Positions 42,834 to 50,682 of a DNA stretch of 64,000 nucleotides are shown piece after piece. The position numbers and the translations under genes were made by a program. The stretch lies in the NCBI GenBank assembly GCA_027081015.1, contig JALWMA010000144.1, positions 1 to 64,000 of the forward strand, given 5' to 3'. Under the pieces are notes generated by a model. It saw nothing but the letters and a program-made list of their open reading frames with translations, was not told where the DNA came from and searched no databases. The DNA comes from Campylobacterales bacterium (GTDB taxonomy: Bacteria > Campylobacterota > Campylobacteria > Campylobacterales > Hydrogenimonadaceae). Within the stretch, counting starts at the first letter, position 1. Each line of letters begins with the position of its first letter.

Positions 42834-44177
42834 GTGTTCGAGTCGTTAAGCAGCAGTTTTCAAAACGCCATATCGAAGATACGTTTCAAGGATGACGAGA
42901 AGGCGCTAAAGCGCGCCCTCGGCGAGCTTAAAAAGTCTCTTTTGAAGGCGGATGTGCACCACAAGGTGGTAAAAGAGCTGCTGAGCGTCGTTGAACGCGA
43001 AACGAAGCTTGCCGGAATCGGCAAAGAGAACTTTCTGAAAGCTCTGAAAAGAGAGCTGACGCAGATTCTGACCGCTCCGGGGAAGCAGGGTTTCGTCTAC
43101 AGCTCCAAACCCCCTACCGTCGTTATGATGGCGGGTCTGCAGGGGTCCGGTAAAACCACCACGTCCGGCAAACTGGCATACTACCTGAAGCTGAGAAAAA
43201 AGAGGGTCCTCCTGGCCGCTGCCGATCTGCAGCGCCTTGCTGCCGTCGAACAGCTTAGGCAGATCGCCGGTCAGATAGAGGTGGACGTCTTTGCCGACGA
43301 GTCGATCAAAGATCCGGTCGAAGTCGCCAAAAGGGCGCTCAAGAAGGCAAAAGAGGGCAACTATGACGTCCTTATAGTCGATACCGCCGGCCGTCTCGCG
43401 ATAGATGAAGAGCTTATGGATGAGATAAAGCGGGTCAAGGAGGCCCTCGAACCCGACGAGATCTTCTATGTGGCCGACTCCCTTACCGGCCAGGATGCGG
43501 TCAGAAGCGCCGCTGCTTTCAACAAGGAGCTCGGTCTTACGGGCGTGATTTTGAGCAAATACGACGGCGACAGCAAGGGCGGTGTGGCTCTGGGAATAGC
43601 GAAGCAGGTCGGGGTGCCGCTCCGCTTCATCGGCTCCGGCGAGAAGATGCCCGATCTGGAGGTTTTCATTCCCGATCGTATCGTCAACCGCCTTATGGGC
43701 GCCGGAGATATCGAATCTCTTGCCGAGAGGGCGTCTGCAGTCATAGACGAGAAAGAGGCCAAGAGGGTCGCAAGGAAGATCAAGAAGGGTCAGTTCAACT
43801 TCAACGACTTCCTCGAGCAGCTCGAGCAGATGAAGAAGCTCGGAAGCCTCAAGTCGATCGTCGGAATGATTCCCGGGATGGGCAAGATGGCGAGCGCCCT
43901 GAAAGATATGGATCTCGAAAACTCCGGCGAGATAAAGAAGATAAAGGCGCTGATAAGCTCGATGACCCCGGCCGAGCGCGAGAATCCGGACCTTCTGAAC
44001 AACAGCCGCAAGCGCCGCATAGCCAAAGGGGCCGGCCTCAACCAGATGGAGGTCAACAAGGTGCTCAAGCAGTTCAAGAATGCGGCGAAGATGGCCAAGA
44101 AGTTCTCCGGCAAGAAGGGGATGCAGGATCTGCAGAACATGATGAGCCAGATGCAGGGCGGCGGATTCCCGCGATGA
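42834..44177 (+). CDS. ffh: signal recognition particle protein Ffh
   Basis: GTPase of the SRP that targets nascent membrane proteins to FtsY. The 447-aa protein has the N domain, G domain with GLQGSGKTTTSGKLA near residue 105, DTAGRLAIDEEL near 190, SKYDGDSKGG near 240, and a Met-rich M domain. The GTG at 42834 follows AGGAG and gives the normal start (VFESLSSSFQNAI); the track TTG is 18 codons earlier. The C-terminus MMSQMQGGGFPR is typical. Confidence 0.95.
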   Translation: MFESLSSSFQNAISKIRFKDDEKALKRALGELKKSLLKADVHHKVVKELLSVVERETKLAGIGKENFLKALKRELTQILTAPGKQGFVYSSKPPTVVMMAGLQGSGKTTTSGKLAYYLKLRKKRVLLAAADLQRLAAVEQLRQIAGQIEVDVFADESIKDPVEVAKRALKKAKEGNYDVLIVDTAGRLAIDEELMDEIKRVKEALEPDEIFYVADSLTGQDAVRSAAAFNKELGLTGVILSKYDGDSKGGVALGIAKQVGVPLRFIGSGEKMPDLEVFIPDRIVNRLMGAGDIESLAERASAVIDEKEAKRVARKIKKGQFNFNDFLEQLEQMKKLGSLKSIVGMIPGMGKMASALKDMDLENSGEIKKIKALISSMTPAERENPDLLNNSRKRRIAKGAGLNQMEVNKVLKQFKNAAKMAKKFSGKKGMQDLQNMMSQMQGGGFPR

Positions 44178-44191
44178 AAACGGCCCAGGGA

Positions 44192-44230
44192 CATTGACCT
44201 AAACGATCCCGTCAATCGCTTAGGTCAATG
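44192..44230 (+). promoter_or_regulatory. perfect 11-bp inverted repeat between ffh and rpsP
   Basis: CATTGACCTAA (44192-44202) and TTAGGTCAATG (44220-44230) are exact reverse complements across a 17-nt loop, starting 15 nt after the ffh stop. No T tract follows. It may be a leader hairpin for the rpsP operon or a processing site. Confidence 0.55.
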
Positions 44231-44273
44231 CCTCTTCGGCAACTGAAAAACAACAATATCTCAAGGAGAAAAG

Positions 44274-44501
44274 ATGACCACAATCAGACTTACACGCATG
44301 GGACGCAAAAAGCGACCGTTCTACAGAATAGTAGTTACAGACAGCAGAAAGAGGCGCGACAGCGGCTGGATAGAGTCTATAGGCTACTACGACCCGATGA
44401 CCGAGCCGGCTACCGTAAAGATAGACGAAGAGAGGCTCAACTACTGGCTGAGCGTCGGGGCCAAGCCGAGCGAACGCGTCAAGAAACTTGCCGGAAAGTG
44501 A
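44274..44501 (+). CDS. rpsP: 30S ribosomal protein S16
   Basis: A 75-aa small-subunit protein with the full conserved sequence ([37 protein letters not shown]). The ATG has a strong AAGGAG site. First gene of the rpsP-khpA-rimM-trmD-rplS cluster. Confidence 0.98.
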   Translation: MTTIRLTRMGRKKRPFYRIVVTDSRKRRDSGWIESIGYYDPMTEPATVKIDEERLNYWLSVGAKPSERVKKLAGK

Positions 44502-44502
44502 T

Positions 44503-44757
44503 ATGATCGAAGATTTTGTGCGCGACTTCGCCAGACTGATCGCGTCTCGTCCCGACGATATCTCCGTAGAGCGGCAGAGTCTCGGTGAGAATTTCGACGA
44601 GATAGTGATCTACGCGCACAAAGAGGATGCCGGGAAGCTGATAGGTAAAGAGGGGCGGATGATAAATGCGCTCAAAACCGTCATAAGCGGATGCAAGGCG
44701 AAAGACGGTATCAGTTACCGGGTCAATGTCCGGACGATAGAGGAGCCGAAGGGGTGA
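44503..44757 (+). CDS. khpA: KH-domain RNA-binding protein KhpA
   Basis: An 84-aa single-KH protein with the GxxG loop in HKEDAGKLIGKEGRMINALK near residue 45. KhpA binds RNA, often with KhpB. The ATG is 1 nt after rpsP, indicating coupling; the rimM start overlaps its stop. Confidence 0.88.
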   Translation: MIEDFVRDFARLIASRPDDISVERQSLGENFDEIVIYAHKEDAGKLIGKEGRMINALKTVISGCKAKDGISYRVNVRTIEEPKG

Positions 44758-45281
44758 ACCCCGAAAAGATACCCGTGGCCAGAATAGGCAAGACGGTTGG
44801 GCTCAAAGGTGAGATGCGCCTCAACCTGCTGAGCGATTTCCCGGAGCAGTTCAAGCCCGGCGCACGCTTCATGAGCGACCGCGGCGATCTGACGGTCGCC
44901 TCCTACAGCCCCTCGAGGGGGGTCGTGCGTTTCGAGGGCATAGAGAGTATCGAAGAGGCCAAACCCCTGACCAACGCCTATATCTACACCACGAAAGAGG
45001 CCGGCGAAGCGGCTTGCAGGCTGAAGAGGGGCGAGTACTTCTGGTACCAGATAATCGGTCTCGATATTGTCGAAGAGGGTGAGAAGATAGGTACGGTCAA
45101 GAGTATAGAGCGCCTTGCCGGAACCGACTACCTCCAGGTAGAGACTTCGAAGCCGCTGGTCGAAGAGGGGTATCCGAAAAGCTTCCTGATCCCGTATATC
45201 GACCGCTATATCGAAAACGTCGATCTGGAAAGAGGGCTTGTCGAGACCGGGGGCGCCAAAGAGATCCTGGAAGCGAGCTGA
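44754..45281 (+). CDS. rimM: 16S rRNA processing protein RimM
   Basis: Helps 30S maturation near the 16S rRNA head with S19. The 175-aa protein has VARIGKTVGLKGEMRLNLLS at the N-terminus and the C-terminal PRC barrel with YFWYQIIGLDIV and LIPYIDRYIENVDLE. The GTG at 44754 overlaps the khpA stop; the track start is inside khpA. Confidence 0.93.
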   Translation: MNPEKIPVARIGKTVGLKGEMRLNLLSDFPEQFKPGARFMSDRGDLTVASYSPSRGVVRFEGIESIEEAKPLTNAYIYTTKEAGEAACRLKRGEYFWYQIIGLDIVEEGEKIGTVKSIERLAGTDYLQVETSKPLVEEGYPKSFLIPYIDRYIENVDLERGLVETGGAKEILEAS

Positions 45282-45994
45282 TGCGTTTTACGTTCGTCAC
45301 CCTCTTCTGGCCCCTGATGGAAGGCTATTTCAAAGACTCCATCCTCAAGAGGGCCATCGAGGGGGGCATTCTCGAGATAGAGGATCTCGATCCGAGGGAG
45401 TTCACGAAAGATCGCCACCGGAAAGTCGACGATACGATGACAGGGGGCGGGGCCGGAATGGTCATGATGCCCCAGCCGCTCTTCGATGCCCTCTCTCACC
45501 TGAAGGAGGGGTCGGCCGATGTGCATATCGTCTTTACGACTCCGGTAGGGAAGCCGTTTAACCAAAACGACGCCAAAAGACTCGCCCGAAAGAGCCATAT
45601 AGCCTTTGTGAGCGGCCGTTACGAGGGGATCGACGAGCGTGTCATAGAGAGTTACGCGGATGAGTGCTTCTGCATCGGCGACTACATCCTTACCGGAGGG
45701 GAGCTCCCTTCGCTGGTGATGGCGGACGCGATAAGCAGGATGGTGCCGGGGGTTTTGGGAAACGCTCAGTCTCTGGAGTCGGAGAGCTTCGAGTCGTACC
45801 TTCTTGAGGCACCGGCATTCACAAGACCTAAAAGTTTCCATAATTTAAGCGTTCCTTCAGAGTTTTTAAAGGGAAACCATAGTAAAATTAACGCCCTGAA
45901 AAAAACGATGGCGTTGAGCAAAACAAAATATTTTCGCCCGGAGCGATATTTGAAATTTACCCAAAGGGAAAGTGATGAAAAATCGATATATTGA
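45281..45994 (+). CDS. trmD: tRNA (guanine37-N1)-methyltransferase
   Basis: Methylates G37 of tRNAs to prevent frameshifting. The 237-aa SPOUT protein has [14 protein letters not shown] near residue 48, [14 protein letters not shown] near 110 and [15 protein letters not shown] near 130, the trefoil knot and AdoMet site. It overlaps rimM by one base and rplS by 20 bp. Confidence 0.96.
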   Translation: MRFTFVTLFWPLMEGYFKDSILKRAIEGGILEIEDLDPREFTKDRHRKVDDTMTGGGAGMVMMPQPLFDALSHLKEGSADVHIVFTTPVGKPFNQNDAKRLARKSHIAFVSGRYEGIDERVIESYADECFCIGDYILTGGELPSLVMADAISRMVPGVLGNAQSLESESFESYLLEAPAFTRPKSFHNLSVPSEFLKGNHSKINALKKTMALSKTKYFRPERYLKFTQRESDEKSIY

Positions 45995-46334
45995 GTCGTT
46001 CGAAAAGTCTCAGATTGAAAACAAGAGTATCCCGGAGTTTCGTGCCGGAGATACGGTTCGGGTTGCCGTCAACATCAAAGAGGGCGAAAAGACCCGTATA
46101 CAGAATTTCGAAGGTGTCTGCATCGCCATTCGCGGTGAGGGGACCGGAAAAACTTTTATAGTTAGAAAGATCGGCGCCAACAACGTGGGTGTCGAGCGTA
46201 TCTTCCCGCTCTACTCCGACAGCATCGAGAAGATAGATGTGGTAAGGCGCGGCCGTGTACGCAGAGCGAAACTCTTCTATCTGCGCGGGCTCCGCGGTAA
46301 AGCGGCGAGAATCAAAGAGCTTCGAAAGAAGTAG
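45975..46334 (+). CDS. rplS: 50S ribosomal protein L19
   Basis: A 119-aa large-subunit protein with [20 protein letters not shown] and [18 protein letters not shown]. The ATG at 45975, inside the trmD 3' end, has AAAGGGAAAG upstream. Last gene of the ribosome-maturation cluster. Confidence 0.97.
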   Translation: MKNRYIESFEKSQIENKSIPEFRAGDTVRVAVNIKEGEKTRIQNFEGVCIAIRGEGTGKTFIVRKIGANNVGVERIFPLYSDSIEKIDVVRRGRVRRAKLFYLRGLRGKAARIKELRKK

Positions 46335-46346
46335 CCTCTCTTCGGC

Positions 46347-46363
46347 GGGGGCTGTAAGCCCCC
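46347..46363 (+). terminator. hairpin after rplS
   Basis: Perfect 7-bp stem GGGGGCT/AGCCCCC with a 3-nt loop, 13 nt beyond the rplS stop. A T run occurs only about 20 nt later, so this is a weak or processed terminator for the rpsP operon. Confidence 0.5.
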
Positions 46364-46441
46364 GGCATACCATAAACCCCCTTTTTGTCGACATATCCAT
46401 AACTATAACTCTTCCGAAAGCTTCCGTTTTGTAAACTACGT

Positions 46442-46472
46442 TACCGGTACCGCACCCGTTGCGGTGCCGGTA
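46442..46472 (+). promoter_or_regulatory. 13-bp hairpin in the leader of the cyclophilin gene
   Basis: TACCGGTACCGCA-CCCGT-TGCGGTGCCGGTA forms a 13-bp stem with one mismatch (G-U in RNA) and a 5-nt loop, ending 24 nt before the ATG and close to the GGAG site. It could affect mRNA stability or access to the ribosome binding site, or be the true end of the upstream operon. Confidence 0.5.
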
Positions 46473-46495
46473 TATATCACATCCGGAGTAACCTA

Positions 46496-47035
46496 ATGAA
46501 AAAGATAGTTGTATCGCTACTCTTCTTTGCCGCGATTTTGTTTGCACAGGATTCGAAGCAGAGCTATCCGCAGGTGCTCGTGCATACCAATATGGGCGAC
46601 TTTACGCTGCAGATCAGACCCGATCTTGCCCCTATGGCCGGCGAAAACTTCCTGACACATGTAAAGAACGGCTACTATAACGGTACGATTTTCCACCGCG
46701 TCATAGAGGATTTCATGATCCAGGGTGGCGACCCGACCGGCACAGGAAGGGGCGGTGAGTCGATATGGGGCAAACCGTTCAAGGATGAGTTTGCACCGAA
46801 CGTCGTCTTCGACAGGCCGGGGATTTTGGCGATGGCTAACGCAGGGAGGAATACGAACGGGAGCCAGTTTTTCATCACCGTCGCTCCCACACCGTGGCTA
46901 AACGGCCGTCACACCATATTCGGTTATGTGGTAAAGGGGATGGAGACCGTCATAAAGATCTCCGAAACAGGGGTCGACAGGTACGACAGACCCGTAAAGC
47001 CGGTGAAGATAATAGAGGCAAAGATTATCGAGTAG
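46496..47035 (+). CDS. exported cyclophilin-type peptidyl-prolyl isomerase
   Basis: A 179-aa protein with a Sec signal peptide (MKKIVVSLLFFAAILFAQ) and a complete cyclophilin domain: FHRVIEDFMIQGGDPTGTGR near residue 65, ANAGRNTNGSQFFITVAPTP near 115 and LNGRHTIFGYV. It should help fold proteins in the periplasm. Its 3' end overlaps the convergent hypothetical gene by 11 bp. Confidence 0.92.
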   Translation: MKKIVVSLLFFAAILFAQDSKQSYPQVLVHTNMGDFTLQIRPDLAPMAGENFLTHVKNGYYNGTIFHRVIEDFMIQGGDPTGTGRGGESIWGKPFKDEFAPNVVFDRPGILAMANAGRNTNGSQFFITVAPTPWLNGRHTIFGYVVKGMETVIKISETGVDRYDRPVKPVKIIEAKIIE

Positions 47036-48089
47036 GCTCCTGCTCTATCTGCAGAGCATCCCCGTTCACCCCTCTCTCTTCCGAGGGCGCTTCCGACGGA
47101 TGATCGTCCAAACCCCTTCGGGCCGGAAGCTCCTCTCCCTCTATCAGCGCCATGCGGAAGCTCCTGCTCTTTTCGAGTGCCTCCGAAAGCTGCTTCGAGG
47201 GCTCGCCCTCCGATGTGACTATCGTAATGTTCAATATCGGAACGACGGCCTCGGCACATGCCGCGGCTCTTTTCACACTCTTTTTGGACCCCTCCCTATA
47301 CTTTTCGAAATCCAACCCTTCGGTGTAGAGGATACGCTTCATGACGGCGTTGTACTCCTGCAGGAAGATATCGAACGTCTCCATAATCTCTTTGAACTCC
47401 GACAACTCTCCGTCGAGTCTCTGCATAGAGGAGATGTAGCGCTCTTTTCGGTCTCTGTAGCTCTCCGCATCCGCATGGCTCTTTTGGGCTTCCGAAAGGT
47501 TGCGACCGGAGCTTTTGGCCATCAGCAGCGACCAGGTCGTCAAAGCGGCTGCGAGCGCTGCTGCAGCCGTTCCCGCGGCGCCCCACACCTCCGATGCGCC
47601 CGGATAATCGAACGCGCCTCCGCCGATCCATACGAGCAGCTTCCGAAGGGTTTCCGGGTCGGTGAGCGTTTGCGGATCGAGGGGAGTTCCGGTCGCTATC
47701 AGTGCGATCGCAAAGGCGGCCGCGACCGTGATGAGTGCTGCCGCCACCGATGCGGTTACGGCTTTCAACTTTCCCCTCTTCGCCGCGGCTATCTCTACGG
47801 GTTCGATCTCGTCGAGGCGGTCGGTAAGCGATTGAAGCTGGGCGCCGAAAGGGTGCTCGGAGATATCGGCCAACTCTACCGGTTCCGCCCCGTCGATTTT
47901 GAAAAAGAGGTCGCGGAATCTTTTGATGGTCACTCTGGCCAGGCGGTTGCGCAGGGTGTCGGCCTCCGCAACGCTCTTTTCGAGCCGCTCTTTTGCCAGA
48001 GCGCCTTTTTCATCGGTCTCTTCGACTATCCGGCGAGCCTCTTCTATCAGCTCTTCGGCCTTTTTCTGCTTATGAATTGTCGAGAACAT
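47025..48089 (-). CDS. coiled-coil membrane protein of unknown function
   Basis: A 354-aa protein: N-terminal coiled coil (residues about 5-110), two Ala-rich membrane helices (about 110-132 and 165-190) joined by a loop of about 35 residues, a second coiled coil (about 195-260) and a polar tail. The Ala-rich helices and the pair of coiled coils suggest an oligomeric scaffold in the inner membrane. No family is recognised. It stands alone between convergent ppi and smpB, with a GGAGG site before the ATG and a hairpin in its leader. Confidence 0.65.
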   Translation of the reverse strand: MFSTIHKQKKAEELIEEARRIVEETDEKGALAKERLEKSVAEADTLRNRLARVTIKRFRDLFFKIDGAEPVELADISEHPFGAQLQSLTDRLDEIEPVEIAAAKRGKLKAVTASVAAALITVAAAFAIALIATGTPLDPQTLTDPETLRKLLVWIGGGAFDYPGASEVWGAAGTAAAALAAALTTWSLLMAKSSGRNLSEAQKSHADAESYRDRKERYISSMQRLDGELSEFKEIMETFDIFLQEYNAVMKRILYTEGLDFEKYREGSKKSVKRAAACAEAVVPILNITIVTSEGEPSKQLSEALEKSRSFRMALIEGEELPARRGLDDHPSEAPSEERGVNGDALQIEQEPTR

Positions 48090-48115
48090 GGAGCCTCCTG
48101 ATACTCTTCTTCTAT

Positions 48116-48147
48116 CGGGTCGGTATAGACTTCTCTATCTTGACCCG
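48116..48147 (-). promoter_or_regulatory. leader hairpin before the coiled-coil membrane gene
   Basis: CGGGTC/GACCCG (48116-48121, 48142-48147) flanks an inner dyad ATAGA-CTTC-TCTAT (48125-48138). The structure ends about 25 nt before the ATG. The rest of the 185-bp gap to smpB shows nothing recognisable. Confidence 0.4.
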
Positions 48148-48274
48148 TCGGCCTGTGCGGCACCTGACGCCTAACCGGAGTACAGCTGAAACGGAGCATG
48201 CGCCGGCCAAGACGGTGAACGAGCGCTCTTTTCGGTATAGGCCTACTTCCGTGGAGTGCTGCTCGTCAAATAGG

Positions 48275-48730
48275 TCAATACCCCTTCATCGCCGCACGGG
48301 CTTCGCGGTCCGCCGTCTTCTTTTTGAGCGCCTCTCTCTTGTCGTGCTTCGTTTTGCCTTTGGCGAGGGCGATCTGAAGCTTCGCCCGGTTTCTCTCGTT
48401 AAAGTATAGCATCAACGGCACGATCGCCAGCCCCTCCTGCTTTACCCTGCCGAGCCACCTATCTATCTGCTTGCGGTGAAGAAGCAGCTTCCTCGGTCGT
48501 TTTTCGTCCGGTTTGTAGTGCGGGTTCGTACTCTCAAGCAGCGTGATATGCATGCCGAAAACCCACGCTTCACCCTTTACGATCCGTACGTAGCTATCTT
48601 TAAGGTTCACACGCCCCATACGGATCGATTTCACTTCGCTGCCGAGCAGCTCTATCCCCGCTTCGAGCTTCTCGAGAATCTCATACTCGTGAAAGGCTTT
48701 TTTGTTTCTGGCTACTATCTTGATCGACAT
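48275..48730 (-). CDS. smpB: SsrA-binding protein SmpB
   Basis: Partner of tmRNA in rescue of stalled ribosomes. The 151-aa protein has [39 protein letters not shown] and the C-terminal basic tail ([20 protein letters not shown]). The ATG at 48730 (AAGGAAACC-type site) is used; the track start is 22 codons upstream. The tmRNA gene is not seen in the window. Confidence 0.95.
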   Translation of the reverse strand: MSIKIVARNKKAFHEYEILEKLEAGIELLGSEVKSIRMGRVNLKDSYVRIVKGEAWVFGMHITLLESTNPHYKPDEKRPRKLLLHRKQIDRWLGRVKQEGLAIVPLMLYFNERNRAKLQIALAKGKTKHDKREALKKKTADREARAAMKGY

Positions 48731-48819
48731 AGGTTTCCTTGACGCTGTGAAGCCCTTTTTTGCAATAGTGTTATCGAAAGCGGTATTATACACCACACAT
48801 CTACGGCAGATGCTTTCCG

Positions 48820-49581
48820 TCAGATCTTTTCGAAGAGCGTACTTCCGCTGCCGCTCAAAAACATGCCGCTCTCTGCATACTCTTCGAGCTGCGGGTATCT
48901 CAAGAGCGCCGCCGGGTAGAGGTCGTTCGCCTCTTTCGGTTCGAGCGACTCCATCAGCTCACCGCTCGGAACATCAAGCCACTCCTTCGCCGCGTCGGGG
49001 TCCATTTTGTCGAAAAAGGAGCTTCGGAAGGCTTTGTACACCGCCGCCGTATCGCAGTGGATCGGTGGAGTATGGAGCCTGACATTCGGGGCCCGCTCTT
49101 CGTACGGCACTATGACCTCACCGATCCCCTCCACGTTCGCACTCTCGTACCCGTAGACGAAAAAGGGTACGTCCGCCCCTATCTTTTGCCCGATAAGCGC
49201 GAGCCTTTCGGTAGGTATATCGAGCGAACATACCTCGTTGCACAGGTGCAGAAAAGCGGCGGCATCGGAGCTTCCGCCCCCCAGACCCGCTCCGGCGGGA
49301 ATCCTCTTTTTTAGGTGAAGCGCATACTCTTTGAAGAGAGCCTCTATGCCGGGGGCCTCCTCTTTTAGCAGCGCGTAGGCCGTGCTGAGGGTGTTCTTTT
49401 CGGGCAGCGGGGTGTCGCACACCAGTTCGAAACCGCCGCCGGGAGTCCTCTTTTTTTCGAGGCTGAGTGTATCGTGGAGCGAATCGACCCGCACGAAACG
49501 GGAGCGCAGCTCGTGGTAACCGCCGCGGGTACCGGTGATTTTGAGAAAGATGTTGATCTTTGCCGGCGCGTCGCGTCTCAT
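48820..49581 (-). CDS. ispE: 4-diphosphocytidyl-2-C-methyl-D-erythritol kinase
   Basis: Third phosphorylation step in the MEP isoprenoid pathway. The 253-aa GHMP kinase has the N-terminal [20 protein letters not shown], the ATP loop [18 protein letters not shown] near residue 90 and [13 protein letters not shown] near 140. The C-terminal [10 protein letters not shown] motif 3 is present. The start ATG at 49581 overlaps the csrA stop by 4 bp; the track start is far upstream. Confidence 0.93.
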   Translation of the reverse strand: MRRDAPAKINIFLKITGTRGGYHELRSRFVRVDSLHDTLSLEKKRTPGGGFELVCDTPLPEKNTLSTAYALLKEEAPGIEALFKEYALHLKKRIPAGAGLGGGSSDAAAFLHLCNEVCSLDIPTERLALIGQKIGADVPFFVYGYESANVEGIGEVIVPYEERAPNVRLHTPPIHCDTAAVYKAFRSSFFDKMDPDAAKEWLDVPSGELMESLEPKEANDLYPAALLRYPQLEEYAESGMFLSGSGSTLFEKI

Positions 49582-49811
49582 GATTTGACGAGCTTCTCCT
49601 TGAGCGTGTCGAGAATCTGCGCCGGGGCCTCTTTCGATGCCTTCTTGTTCTCTTCGCTTACGGCCAGAAAGAGCTCCTCTCTCAGTATCGTAACGCTGCC
49701 GGGGGCCTCGATTCCGATGCGTACTCCATGCTTGTCGCATGAGATTACCTTTACGACGATATCGTCACCGATACGAATGGCTTCGTCTTTTTTGCGTGTC
49801 AGTACGAGCAT
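49578..49811 (-). CDS. csrA: carbon storage regulator CsrA
   Basis: Small RNA-binding dimer that represses or activates translation at GGA sites; in Campylobacter it controls motility genes such as flaA. The 77-aa protein has MLVLTRKKDEAIRIGDDIVV, VRIGIEAPGSVTILREELF with the key Arg and a C-terminal helix. It overlaps both truB (13 bp) and ispE (4 bp), an order known from relatives. Confidence 0.95.
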   Translation of the reverse strand: MLVLTRKKDEAIRIGDDIVVKVISCDKHGVRIGIEAPGSVTILREELFLAVSEENKKASKEAPAQILDTLKEKLVKS

Positions 49812-50638
49812 AGTTCCACCTTGTTGAGCAGATAGGCAACCCGGTCGCCGTCGTCTATCTCTATAATAGCAAAATATTTGCCGAAAACGGTGTGGTAGAT
49901 ACCCGGATTACGGTTTTCGAACTTCGATCTATCCAGTTTTCTGCCCAGCATAAGATCGTTGATGTCGCCCAGATAGCGGTTTGGCGGCGGCTTTAGGTAG
50001 TCGAGCGGGTTGAGCGCTCTTTCGTCTTCGTAGACGAACTCCCCCTCCCGAATGCGCTCGAGATAGCTCAGCGCCCCGTCGCACCCGAGCCTTTTTGCGG
50101 CTGCCGCCGCGAGGGAGCGGATGTAGGTCCCTTCGGAGACGTCGGCTTCGAATGTGACGAAGGGGTGCCTGTAGTGAAGGAGCCTGATCCCGTAGATCTC
50201 CGACCGGCACTCGGGAAGTTCGACCTCTTTGCCTGCGCGCGCGAGGTCGTAGGCCCTCTTGCCCTCGACCCTTTTGGCGCTGAAACTCGGAGGAGTATAG
50301 GTGAAGTCGCCCACGAACGATTCGAGCACGGAGGCGACCCTCTCTTTGTCGAAAGGGGGTATCTCCGCTATCTCTTTGACCGATTCGATATCGAGGGTTT
50401 CGCTGACGGCACCGAGCCACAAAACGGCCCTGTAGGTTTTCGGGCTCTTTTTCAGAAATCTGAAGAGCCTGGTGTACTGGCCGAACGCTATTATCAAAAC
50501 ACCGCACGCAAAAGGGTCGAGTGTGCCCGAGAAGCCGGCTTTTTTGACGCCGTATCGCCTCTTTATGCGCGATAAAAAGGAGTTCGAGCCCATGAACATC
50601 GGCTTTCTTGCCGTAAAGAGGCGGTTCGTGCACACCAT
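49799..50638 (-). CDS. truB: tRNA pseudouridine(55) synthase
   Basis: Makes psi55 in the T loop of tRNAs. The 279-aa protein has the catalytic GVKKAGFSGTLDPFACGVL near residue 35 (Asp nucleophile) and RSLAAAAAKRLG near 165. The N-terminus lacks the usual long lead (MVCTNRLFTARK). It is the first gene of the truB-csrA-ispE series on this strand. Confidence 0.94.
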   Translation of the reverse strand: MVCTNRLFTARKPMFMGSNSFLSRIKRRYGVKKAGFSGTLDPFACGVLIIAFGQYTRLFRFLKKSPKTYRAVLWLGAVSETLDIESVKEIAEIPPFDKERVASVLESFVGDFTYTPPSFSAKRVEGKRAYDLARAGKEVELPECRSEIYGIRLLHYRHPFVTFEADVSEGTYIRSLAAAAAKRLGCDGALSYLERIREGEFVYEDERALNPLDYLKPPPNRYLGDINDLMLGRKLDRSKFENRNPGIYHTVFGKYFAIIEIDDGDRVAYLLNKVELCSY

Positions 50639-50682
50639 GCCGCTACCGCGCCCCCTTCAAGAGAGATATTGACATCGATCGG

